DNA from: Diphasiastrum complanatum
Taxonomy: Eukaryota; Streptophyta; Lycopodiopsida; Lycopodiales; Lycopodiaceae
DNA: 64,000 nucleotides
Direction of reading: 5' to 3'
NCBI GenBank assembly: GCA_029204225.1
Contig: CM055103.1
Location: 54,057,147 to 54,121,146 of the forward strand
Shown: positions 32,630 through 43,060 of the stretch, piece by piece
Layout of the letters: each line of letters starts with the position of its first letter
Numbering within the stretch: the first letter of the stretch is position 1
Position numbers and translations under genes: made by a program
The notes under the pieces: generated by a model
Databases searched by the model: none
What the model saw: the letters and a program-made list of their open reading frames with translations, nothing else
Told to the model about the DNA's origin: nothing

Positions 32630-33336
32630 TCCGTGCAGGATTATCATATTTATGATAATGGCCCTTTCAATGGCCATTACTTAATACTTAATGTCCATTA
32701 CCATTAATTATAGTACCCTTATATTTCTTATAGGCTACATGTATACATATAGCTCTAAGCTATATGATTGTGACTAAATTCCTACAGGCTACATGTATAC
32801 ATACAGCTATATGATTGTTTCTAAAGCATGAGGAACATGTGTTGAGGAGTAGTATAAGAACTATAGTAAGTTCATCACTGATCCCTGTCAAATAAGCGTG
32901 TTTTAATCCAAAATATAATATGTTAATCACTGATCCCTCGATATGTTAAGGACTGATCCTTGAGGAATGTCTGTTCAGGAAACATAGATCAGTAGGAATT
33001 ATAGTATGTTCATCACTAATCCATGCCAAATTATAAGCGTATGTTAATCCAGTATGTTAATCACTGATCCCTCAATATGTTAAGCACTGATCCTTGAGGA
33101 ATCAGTTCGTCCGTTAATTCTTTTAACATGTCCAATCATGCACTTTTGTGAGACCACGTTTTCTCCGTGAGTGTGTTTTTAGCAAACAATTTTGTGTTTG
33201 ATAAGGTGCTTTGCATGCATGTATATAGGAGGTATCGGAGAGAGAGAGAGGGAGATTGAGAGAGTGTAGTGATCAGTAGCTGTTCGAGTCTGGACTCTGG
33301 AACACTAGCTAGTTCCCAAGTTTTAACGCTGCAAAA
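32630..33336 (+). promoter_or_regulatory. Promoter region of esterase-like gene, copy 2
   Basis: Same layout as copy 1: tandem TTAATCACTGATCCCTC units (about 32848-33100), CATGCATG at 33214-33221 and TATATA at 33222-33227, ATG at 33337. I noticed no base differences from copy 1 apart from microsatellite lengths upstream. Confidence 0.6.
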
Positions 33337-34404
33337 ATGGGAGAAGCCAAATCTGCTGCCTGTGAATTAGTGTGTGAAATTCCTGGTGTAAATATCTACT
33401 CTGATGGCACAGTAGATAGATCAACACATGATCAACATCTGCCTACCACACCTGCACATCCAGATCAGGCTCTCTATGGGGCGGTTTCAAAGGATGTCAC
33501 AATCAACAGCCTCACGGGCATATGGGTTCGCATTTATCTTCCCCAAGGAGCACCAAAGCATGGCCCTCAGATTAACGGGGAATTGCATGAAGTGGGTGGT
33601 TTGCCAATCGTTGTTTACGTACATGGAGGCGGGTTCATTTTGGCCAGTGCAGCATCTTCCTTTGCGCATGACATTTGCTGTAAAATGTGCGCAAAGTTGA
33701 ATGTGATTGTCGTCTCCGTGGACTACAGGTTGGCTCCGGAGCACCGCCTGCCTGCTGCTTTCGACGACACATTCGCTGCCTTGAAGTGGCTGCAGTCTCA
33801 AGCCACTGATGAAGCCGCATCTGAAAAAGAACCATGGCTTGCTGCTTATGGAAATTTTGGGAAGTGTTTTCTGATGGGCCAAGGCTCTGGTGCTACAATT
33901 GTGCATCAAGTTGCACTCAGATGCTCCACAGAAGATATGCTTCCTCTTCAAATCTGCGGCCTTGTAATGGACATTCCATTTTTTGGAGGACTGGATAGGA
34001 CAGACTCAGAGATCAAGTTTGGCAACACATACGTTGACGGAGTATTACAGATGAAGCTCTCTGATGATTTCTGGGCTTTCTCACTGCCTATTGGTGCCGA
34101 TAGGAGCCATCCTTACTCCGACTTTAGGAGCTCAGATGCTCCTGATCTGAGTCAGTTCCAGCTTCCTCCCTCTCTTATTGCTGTGGGGCGCCTGGATCCA
34201 TGCTATGACCGAGAGATACTGTTCGTGGAAGCATTGAGAAGAGGTGGGCAGGAAGTGAGACTGCTGGATTACCCAGGAAAGGATCATGCAATATATTTTC
34301 CAGAAGTGGAGGGTGACATGGAGAATGCCTACGCAGTATATAGCAACTTTATTGTCACCTGCACAAATCAAACCAGCAAGTCAATAATCAAACCTGCCTT
34401 CTAG
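33337..34404 (+). CDS. Carboxylesterase-like (CXE/GID1-type) alpha/beta hydrolase, copy 2; nucleophile Ser absent
   Basis: The 355-aa product is identical to the gene at 24123, including HGGGF, the altered elbow GQGSG (181-185), D287 and H317. The intact frame and identical protein in both copies mean either a very recent duplication, selection or homogenisation, or an assembly duplicate of two haplotypes. The promoter was duplicated with it, so both copies should share expression control. Confidence 0.9.
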   Translation: MGEAKSAACELVCEIPGVNIYSDGTVDRSTHDQHLPTTPAHPDQALYGAVSKDVTINSLTGIWVRIYLPQGAPKHGPQINGELHEVGGLPIVVYVHGGGFILASAASSFAHDICCKMCAKLNVIVVSVDYRLAPEHRLPAAFDDTFAALKWLQSQATDEAASEKEPWLAAYGNFGKCFLMGQGSGATIVHQVALRCSTEDMLPLQICGLVMDIPFFGGLDRTDSEIKFGNTYVDGVLQMKLSDDFWAFSLPIGADRSHPYSDFRSSDAPDLSQFQLPPSLIAVGRLDPCYDREILFVEALRRGGQEVRLLDYPGKDHAIYFPEVEGDMENAYAVYSNFIVTCTNQTSKSIIKPAF

Positions 34405-34520
34405 CTGCTGGTAAGATCTGGCTTTCTCATTCTTCTATAACATGAGGATTCATCTAACCTGCCTTCTAGCTGCTGGTAAGATCTGGCTTTCTCATTCTTC
34501 TATAACATGAGGATTCATCT
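34391..34520. repeat. 65-bp tandem duplication across the esterase stop codon (copy 2)
   Basis: Exact counterpart of 25177-25306. The repeat therefore predates the 9.2-kb duplication. Confidence 0.92.
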
Positions 34521-34539
34521 GAGACTGCAATAATTTCAA

Positions 34540-35259
34540 ATGTCAAATTTCAAAGGAGAAGATCCTTGGTGGATTGACTCGGGTGCTAGTTCACACATGA
34601 CTAGTAAAAGGGAGTTTTTCTCTTTTCTCTTATCTTATGATGGACCTATAAAATCTATCTATACAGCAAATGATGAAGCTTGTAAGATTGAAGGAGTTGG
34701 TAGCATTCCCCTTTGCTTAGGATCTTCCAAAAAGATCAACATAGAAGGTGTTTTGTACATTCCTACAATAACAAAGAATCTACTAAGTGTTGGCCAAATG
34801 GTAGACAATGGTTTCAATGTTGACTTTGCTTCAAATGAATGTTTCATCAAGAAGAAGGGTAAGATAGTGGCTAAGGGCACTAGACTTGGCAAACTTTATA
34901 AGTTAGATGCATTTGTGGATACTAATGTTGTCATGTTGGCCGAGAAGAGCAAGATATCTACCTTTACTTTATGGCACAAAAGACTTGGACATGTCAACTC
35001 GGGTTCCATGGAGGCTATGATCAAGGAGGAGTATGCTTTTTTTGCATCTAACCCAATCTTCCATGCAAGATCTAAGCACATTGAGATATGCCCTCACTTT
35101 GTGAGAGAAATGGTGCAAGCCAAGGAGATTGCTTTGGAGCATGTTCCAAGCAATGAATGTGTAGCTGATCTACTTACTAAACCACTTCAAAAGACACCTT
35201 TTATGAAGTTCAGATCATCACTTGGAGTGATTAGTAAAGCAATGATTGAACCAAGCTAG
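34540..35259 (+). CDS. Copia Pol derivative with in-frame internal deletion, copy 2
   Basis: Same 239-aa fusion as at 25326, with two residue differences noticed (VLYIP for VFYIP; CPHFV for CHHFV). A probable 3' LTR follows at about 35274-35761. The frame is intact in both copies, but divergence is too low to infer selection. Confidence 0.85.
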   Translation: MSNFKGEDPWWIDSGASSHMTSKREFFSFLLSYDGPIKSIYTANDEACKIEGVGSIPLCLGSSKKINIEGVLYIPTITKNLLSVGQMVDNGFNVDFASNECFIKKKGKIVAKGTRLGKLYKLDAFVDTNVVMLAEKSKISTFTLWHKRLGHVNSGSMEAMIKEEYAFFASNPIFHARSKHIEICPHFVREMVQAKEIALEHVPSNECVADLLTKPLQKTPFMKFRSSLGVISKAMIEPS

Positions 35260-37279
35260 ATAGTGAGGAGGAGTGTTAAAAATTCACAATTCTAGCTTGA
35301 CTAGTTTTGGTCATATGACTTGTAAATAGTTAGATGGTCATGATGTGGCTTGTCACACGTGCCAAATAGCATAGGATTCCATTCATAAGGATGTTCTCAA
35401 GTAGACCTAAGTGTTAGAACCTTTGGAATGAGTCCAAATTATGCTTAGATACAAGGGAGAAAAAATAGGAGCTATTTTTGGTAATTTTTGCATTGTTGAG
35501 GGATCTCCAAGATTCCAACCTTAACTTGGTAGGGATGAAAGATCCACCAAAATTAGCATTAGGAATAGGTTTAGGGCTACTCATACCTGCCCAAAACCGT
35601 GATGGATCATGTATATATAGGTGATGATATCTCACCAAAATCAATCAAGCAATTTCATGATTTTTCTCTCATAATGGTGCAATTGCTCTCTATGTTCATA
35701 ATTGTTTGAGTACTCGTGATTACTAATGATTATAGGATTGAACGTAGGTCTGGTGTACAGTACTCAAACTGTGGGAGGCCGTACTTTCACACGTGTGAAG
35801 CCTTCTTCAAGGATTTGGGCCATTTAGTGAGGTTCAAGCATAGATTTTTGATGGATTTTGATGGTTCAACTTGTGCTAATCTTATGAAATCATAATCTAT
35901 TGTTTCTCTCATCATTTCAAGTGTTTTAGAATCCTTATTTGCTGTAATTTTTACAGATGGGTTGTTTATGTGACGGTAAAGCCATGTACAGATTCTTGTT
36001 AAATCACTGGATTATTGCGATCCATTAGGAACAAATTTGGGGGTACTCCGGTATTTGGTGGAATAGATATGTGCATATCTGATATTGGAAATCCAGATAA
36101 AGTTATGAGATCTCTGGATTATCAGATAATGTGGTTAAAGATCTTTTAAAAGATTGGACCCTATATTGGATATAGGATGATCAGTTAATCTTTTTGATTT
36201 TCTGATGATCGGATTTAAAAGCAAAGGACTTTCTTGGAGAGAAAATTGGTGGTATGGGACATCAGTGATTTCAAAGAGGAAATTCTTGTGTGAGAATGAT
36301 ATGTAGGCCATGTGCAAAAAGTACAAAAAGGACCAAGAGTGGATCCTAATCTGATACTCAAGAGGGATTGGTTGTCAGATTACTTGATCTATCAATCTAC
36401 TTGAGATTAAGATCAATCTAGATCAATTCTAGACACAAAATTCTAACAAGAACAATCATTAATTGAAGGTAGGTGTACTTTCTGGTTTCACACGTGTGAA
36501 ACACTATCTGAGTACGGAATCCAACCTGAAAATCAAGTACACATTGATAGAACCTCAAAACAATCAAAACAAATGTAGACAAATGGAGAGAATCACTCAA
36601 AATTGCTTTCAAAACCAAGATTGGTGTCTCACATTGATTACGGCCAAATGTGGCTCTATATATACAATAAGTGGGAGCTCGTGGTACTGATCATCCCTCT
36701 AATCCCACATGTGTGAAGGTGCTTTGTCATATGATAATTCATGATGCAAAACTGACACTTGGACAAAACCTTCTATTTTGAGCACTTTTGGTCCATTTTC
36801 CTTCTATATGGAGATCTACTTGAAAATCTTCTAGAAGTCAAAATTCGCCTACTTCAGCTTATTCCACATATGTGAGTCGTCCTCTACACATGTGATATGA
36901 CACCTAACCAAAGGATGTGGCTCATGCAATCAATAGATTGATGCCATGTGTCATATGTCTAGAAAACTAGTTTTTGGCCATTTTAGCCACTAGAACTTAA
37001 TTTAAATCATATGTACAACATATATGATTATGTTAAATGACAAGTACACTAGTTTCACACGTGGAAACAGGCTCCACACATGTGTGTTTATCTATATACA
37101 AGATTTTTGGCCTCTACCAAGCTTATTTTTGCATTTGTCACACTCCTCAAAAATGTAGCTTGGTAAATCTAGCTTGATGGAAAACATGATGACCTTGAAC
37201 TTGACTCCATGGGCTGAATTGGTCTTTGCTGGTTCAAAAGGTGTGAAGATCAGCCAATGAGCTTGATGTTGATCTGAAA

Positions 37280-39230
37280 TCACCATATCCATGATAGTGC
37301 TTCTTTGATGTTGACATCTTTGATGAGCTTGAGATCTTTGCACCATCCTAGCACCTCCAAAATTGATTCCTTCCAATTTTCATGTAGATGCTTGACCTTC
37401 AGGCTTGCTCCTTCTTCATGTGCATGCTCCTTCATGAGAAAATAAAAATTTCTTCTTGATTTATTAGGATCACAAAGATCTAACATCATGTTACCACGAT
37501 CTAGAGAATTAGACTCATCCAAATTGGCAAGACTATGCATGCTATGATAACAAAGTGTTTGCATCATATCTTCATGCTTGTTTACCATGCTAATTTCAGA
37601 TGCAATGAGGCTAAATACTTCATTATGGAGATAAGTGTCTTTAGAAGATGATTCATTTACTCTCATAAAGAGTTTACAATTTGCCTCAATACAAATTTTC
37701 AAACTATGAGTGAACATATCACTTTTGCTCTCACATGACTTAAGAGCATACATTTGATGAAATAACCATTTGCTTTCTAATTGATTTAAAATCAATTTCA
37801 ACCTTTTAAGAACATCATCTATGTTCTCAAGAGAGACTTCATACTCAACTAGTATGGCTTTACTCCAATTTTGAGATGTAATGATCTCATTAAAGCAAAT
37901 TGATTTATCAAATGACATAAGAGAAGTAAGTATGTGATGTATACCACATGAGATATGCTCCTCTTTCCCTTGAAATGTGAGCCACATGGACTCAACCATA
38001 TTTCTTGAGTTTCTTTTTGGAATCACAATTTGAGAAGGTCTCTCCTCCTCAATCCTTGGCACACTTGAACTTTGAGAAGGACTCTCCTCCTCAATCCTTG
38101 GCACACTTGAGCCTTGAGATGACTCCTTAAGATCTTCTTCATGATGCTCCTTCTTGATGGAAATCCAAGACCTCCATGTCTCATAATGATCACAACAAGT
38201 ATGACCATTCAATATGCACTTCCTATGATTATCAAGATTACTTATGCTAGAAACATAAGTCCAAAAATCACCACAACTTGGCATGATTTTTCCAATATTA
38301 AAATCACAAGGTATTTTCATCTTAATAAGGCTAACTACTTGCTTATGGATATAAGTGTCCACTTTGGATGCTTCACTTATTCTCATAAGAAGTTTACAAC
38401 TTGCCTTTAAGATTGAAAACTTACAATTTTCATCTTTATGAATGAACACATCATTCATGATCTTATTGAAACCAAAAGATCCTACATCATGAAGATATTT
38501 CCATTTCCTTGACTTCATAACTAATGTAAACTTACAAGGACCATATTTTGCTATTTTTTAAGGCATCACACACAACTAGTATTGCCTTAATCCACCTTTG
38601 AGATACAAAAATCTCTTCAAAGCAAAATGGTTCTTCATAAGTTGACATGATAGCATAAATGAAACTATTTTCGTTTTGTGATTGCTGCTCCTTATTCTTG
38701 ATTGATTTCTCTTGGATCATAACAATAAGCTTGAACTTATCTAAAGTTCCAAGCAAAATACTTTCCAAGGACATAAAATAAATCCAAGTTACTTTCATGA
38801 AAGTGACATCTATCTTTGCATCTTGAACCAAACAATGCACTTCCAAATGAAAAATTTCAAAAGATTTGACATGTGTTGTGATGGACTCTTGAAGACAAAT
38901 CTTGCAAGTCCTTGTAAGACTCCAAGCCTCATTCACCTTTTCACAAAGGAAACACCTTTCCTTGGACTTGTCCTTCTTGTATTTGCATTTCGAACTTGAA
39001 GCTCCATCCTTCTCCTCGGCCCCCTTGCTTTGGTTCTTCTTGGATGGATTGGTCTTTTTTTTGTAGCATCTTGAGAGAAAATATCCTTCCTTGCCACAAA
39101 GGTTGCACTTAGGATCCTTTCTTTCCTTCAATAGGATGCCACCTATTGACGCCATGTGAATAAAAGCCTGTGATATGATTCTACAAATGTAATTTGTGAC
39201 TTTCAAGAGACTAGATTTGAACATCTTCAA
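37280..39230 (-). pseudogene. Frameshifted copy of the 650-aa two-module retroelement protein
   Basis: Matches 28076-30028, but near 38520-38535 the sequence ACAAGGACCATATT replaces ACAAGGAAAACATATT, a net loss of 2 bp. This splits the frame into an N-terminal part (39230-38532, 232 aa with the knuckle remnant) and a C-terminal part (38518-37280, 412 aa with most of module 1 and all of module 2). A few substitutions also occur (for example FLSRC for FPSRC). Confidence 0.85.
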
Positions 39231-40799
39231 TAATCTAGAATGATCTACAAAAGATCTAGCTCACAAACCTAAGAATCAATCTTCACACTAATGACTAGTC
39301 ACTTGGAAACTTTGCTTTGATCACTAAGACAAAAGCACACAGTCTTTGAATCAAATCACAAAAGAAATCAGATCCAATTTCCTATTGGACCCATCAAATA
39401 CCAATGATTCTTTCTTTTGAAAGTTGAAATGGATATGAAAAGATTTGACACCTAGATTTTTCTTTTCACTTGACTAGTTCTCTCAACACTTGAGATTCTT
39501 GAACAAAAGATGGGTTTTGTTTCAAATACATGGAAATCAAACTTAATCACTTCTTTTGGACTCACTCTTGACCCAAATAATCTCACACTTGAGATTTAGA
39601 ATGAATTTGATTTGATTTGACAACAAACTATACCACCAATTTTTCACAAAGCTTAAAAAATTAGACAACTAGAGATTCACAAAGATCTCAACCATGAATG
39701 AAGACTCAAATATGGACTCCTCCTCATTCTAGACATCCAATGGGATCTCAAATTGACCCTCACACTCTCACAAAGAAAGTTGAATAGAACTAATTTGAGT
39801 TTCATACATACTATGTCAATTTTTGCTCAATAAATTGATTCAATCACTCCTATTGGATTCCACTAATTACTCTACCTCTTAAGACTTGGAATGAAATTCA
39901 AAATCAAAATTTGTGATTTTTCTCACTAAGATATTGTGCTTCAAAGAGCTAATGCCACTTAGAAAGATTTGATCACTTAGAAGAAGACAAACTCTCCACC
40001 AATAACAACACAAGATGAGCTTCTAGATCTTGCCCTCTACAAAGGAACTGTTAGAAAATTGGATCTCTCTCTACACATTTGCCATAGACACCTTAATGAA
40101 TCTTTTCAAACCTTACAATCACTCAAACAAATTGAGTAAGGTTGAACAATGTGACTTGGATCTCAATCTCTATTCTAGAACTCTCAATTTAAGCCAATCT
40201 ATGCCAAATTCTACAAAGATTTGCATAGATGCTCTATATGCACTAGAAAATCTCAAAGGTTTCACTTGGAGGACAAATCCAAGAATGTTTTCTAGAAAAT
40301 TGATGCTTCTAAACTTGACCCTATCTAGAGTGATGGTACAATGGATTTCAACCTCTCACCTTGCATATCACTCCTTAATCTATGATTTTTGGCAAAATCT
40401 CTCTCAACTTCAACATGCACTCAAAAAATCAGAGAAAATCATTTAATGCTCCTAATTCAAGCTTCAATTCTAATTTTTTGGCTGATCTAATCCAAGAACT
40501 AATCAAGCGATTAGATTCTCTATAGAAAATGCTTGATTTTGCACTAAAAATCTCTCAAATTGGATGTGTGAGTCAAATTGTACAAATTTTTGAATTTTCT
40601 CAACCAAAATCGGAACTGTACGGCCTCACACGTGTGAAAAGTGTTCCTACATCCCACAACAAGTTCTGGTCCAAAAACTTTTGAGAATATCTATCAAATC
40701 CAACTCGCTACCCAAAATTTGACTAGTTTCCTAAAACCTGCTAATTTTGGCTTTGATTTGGATCAACCCTATCAATTTCAATAAAACCTCTTATACTTG

Positions 40800-40811
40800 G
40801 CTCTGATACCA
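40800..40811 (-). promoter_or_regulatory. Primer-binding site for tRNA-iMet (minus strand)
   Basis: Minus strand TGGTATCAGAGC immediately follows the LTR end ...TTTGCACA. This is the standard plant LTR-element PBS complementary to the initiator methionine tRNA. Confidence 0.85.
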
Positions 40812-40866
40812 TGTGCAAAAAGTACAAAAAGGACCAAGAGTGGATCCTAATCTGATCCTCAAGAGT

Positions 40867-42430
40867 TCACTGATTGGCTACCAAATATCATTTAGTTATG
40901 GATTGGATCAGTGCAATACAGACTTAATCTGAACCTTTTGTCCAAAGATGTCTGTATAAGTCAGCCTAATCTTAGCTTGTGTCCTAAGATCTGAAGTAGG
41001 TTGATTGGTTGAAGGAATTTTGTTGATAAAAGTATGATGGTCGGAAAAATTGTGATGTGGATTTATTCACTTCAGAGATTTTCCAGATATGTTATTTACT
41101 CAAGAGAAATAGAAACTTATGTAGCTGAGTTACAAGATTCTTAGTGATATATGTGAGTAACATATGCGGATTTTGGAGGAATCTGCGAGATAAGGACATA
41201 TGTGTTTATGTATTGGATCATAGTGAGATTATTCTCATATGTGCACGATTAATCTTGTGTGGATCTGTTATGTATTCCTGGTTGCTAAGGTTATCTGGTG
41301 CACTTAACCTAGTGGTTGAACATAGACATATGATCAAGTATTGTGTTTGACAATCACTTGCAGAGTTAAAAGATCTGTTCTGATAGATCTATTGGTTACC
41401 TTAAAATGATTTGGATAACGATCTAAATGTGGTGTTATACTAGTATAAATAAGATCTGCACCTAGACATTTAAGATTTCTAAATCATGAGCAATTAACTT
41501 GACTACTTGATTTACTCTTGTGGAAGTTAATTGGTAAAACGGACAGTGTGAAGAGAATTCACCGGAAACTGTTTGTTTTGTGTGTATTGCTTCTAAGACA
41601 CAATTTATGAGTCATTTGGATTCATTAGAAAATTATGTGCATAGGATACTGATTTCTTGGATGAGTATTTCTCAGTTTAGAAATAAACTTGATTCATTAG
41701 TGATAGTATCCCTGAGACCTCAATTGGATACCAGATCCTAATGGTGCCAAGAATGGTAAACTGAATTTTGGGAATTCAGCAGAACTTTGTAATCTCTAGA
41801 TGTTGTTCTAGGTGATTGTATAAAGTTTATCTTGTTAAAGACATGTGTTATAATGGTCTTCACAGGCATTTTCATTAAGAATTTGTTTACTTATGAGGAA
41901 TTTGCTTACCTTACAGATTGTAGTCTATAAGTGCTTGCGTACAAAGTTCAGTCTATATCTCCAGTTTTGTAGGAGAAAGATAAATCTATTAAGATACAGA
42001 TAGATGCTGATTTCTTGCATATGATGCTAGAAATGGGACTGTTGACTCATTAGAATAACTGCAGTACTCTGGTTGAGTTATAATTGTTTGAGACTTGATG
42101 GATCTCCTAGAGATTTTAGATGACTAAATTGTGGTATTTTAGAATATTTGGATATTCTAAGAATATTTGTACCAAGAAGCATTATTTTCTACAAGAAATT
42201 GACATGGAATTTCTTTAGCTTTTGGATTTGATTTTTGAAATAAAGTAAAATCACCTAGTATTTCATGTAATTGGGATTACATGAAGGTTATGATTATTTA
42301 TTTTGGATAAGAACTACCCATTTGGAAGATTTATAGCTTATTTGTAGTGGGTTTCTTTTCTTGCCTAACCTGAATCCAAGATGTAGTCAATCTAGCATCA
42401 AAGAGACGGAGTTAGTTGTCACGCGTAGGT
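40867..42430. other. No gene recognised; AT-rich sequence
   Basis: Only short frames without recognisable motifs. The style (GATCT/ATCAGAT-rich, ending near ATAGTTCAG) resembles 26548-27106, so the minus-strand LTR element may have inserted into this unit. I cannot classify it. Confidence 0.4.
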
Positions 42431-43060
42431 TCGTTCCCATGAGAGCGATAGTATAGTTCAGATTTCAACATGAATGGAGTATCTAACACTACATCCATTA
42501 ACACTAAGCATTAACACTACATTCATTAACCCTAAATCCACAACAATGATAGAAACTTACTCTTTTCTCTCTCCCTTTCTCTCTCACAAAAAGCATAAGA
42601 AATAGCAATCCCAATAATGATCAGATCCAACAATTAGCAAAATCCAAAGAAAGCATGAGGAATGGACGAGAAGAGAGGAAGAGCAAGGACATTCATCAAT
42701 CCATTTCTAAAGAGAACTAATCTGCTTTATTGAAATGAGGAAATGAACATGAGGAGCAACTCGAGTTGGTCCCTTTTTATAGTAGAGAGGAGGACCCTGG
42801 CCTCTGAATCCTATTGGTCTAGTCTTGCCTCTCTTTTTATTCAAATTTAAAAAAGTGTGGGAACCATCAAAATTGGAGGAAAACCCAACTTTATTCACTA
42901 ACTTGACATTTAGGCCCTGCGACATTAAAAGTCCCGCAAAAAGGCCTAAAGTCCTTTTATTGAATTTCTAATTAATCAAATAACTAAGTGATCATTGGTT
43001 TGGACTTACACACGCAGGGCTAGGGTTAGGGTTGCCTTGGGATCCGCAAACCCTCCAACA
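42430..43060 (-). mobile_element. Probable 3' LTR of the coiled-coil element
   Basis: On the minus strand the purine-rich GGTGGGGGATAT (complement of 43061-43072) is followed by TGTTGGAGGGTTTGCGG at 43060. A TATA-like CTATAAAAAGG occurs on the minus strand at about 42774-42784, consistent with a U3 promoter. The far end is not resolved. Confidence 0.45.

Larger units (their letters stand above)
31377..40580. repeat. Tandem 9.2-kb duplication, copy 2
   Basis: Begins directly after copy 1 at TTGGCAGC and ends ...GTGAGTCAAATTG, after which unique sequence (TACAAATTTTTG) follows. The fusion CAAATTGGCAG at 31374-31384 combines the end CAAATTG and the start TTGGCAG, with TTG shared: 3-bp microhomology. 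Because unique sequence to the right contains the end of the minus-strand LTR element, copy 2 holds the original right edge and copy 1 the original left edge. Confidence 0.95.
36311..40866 (-). mobile_element. Minus-strand LTR element, copy 2 (both ends present)
   Basis: The 3' LTR starts at 36311 (to about 36447). The PBS is at 40800-40811 (minus strand TGGTATCAGAGC, matching the 3' end of initiator tRNA-Met). The 5' LTR segment 40812-40866 matches the first 55 bp of the left LTR and then diverges, so it is truncated or recombined. The coding region is 39230-37280. The leader of about 1.57 kb (39231-40799) has no recognised gene. This copy shows the complete architecture that copy 1 lost. 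Confidence 0.7.

Noticed and set aside
22168-40580. The two 9.2-kb copies as a pair of giant LTRs
   Set aside because: They abut directly with no interior, contain whole genes and cut through another element; a tandem duplication explains them.
43018-43036. CTAGGGTTAGGGTTGCC as an interstitial telomere
   Set aside because: Only about two degenerate units, lying inside the presumed LTR; no array.
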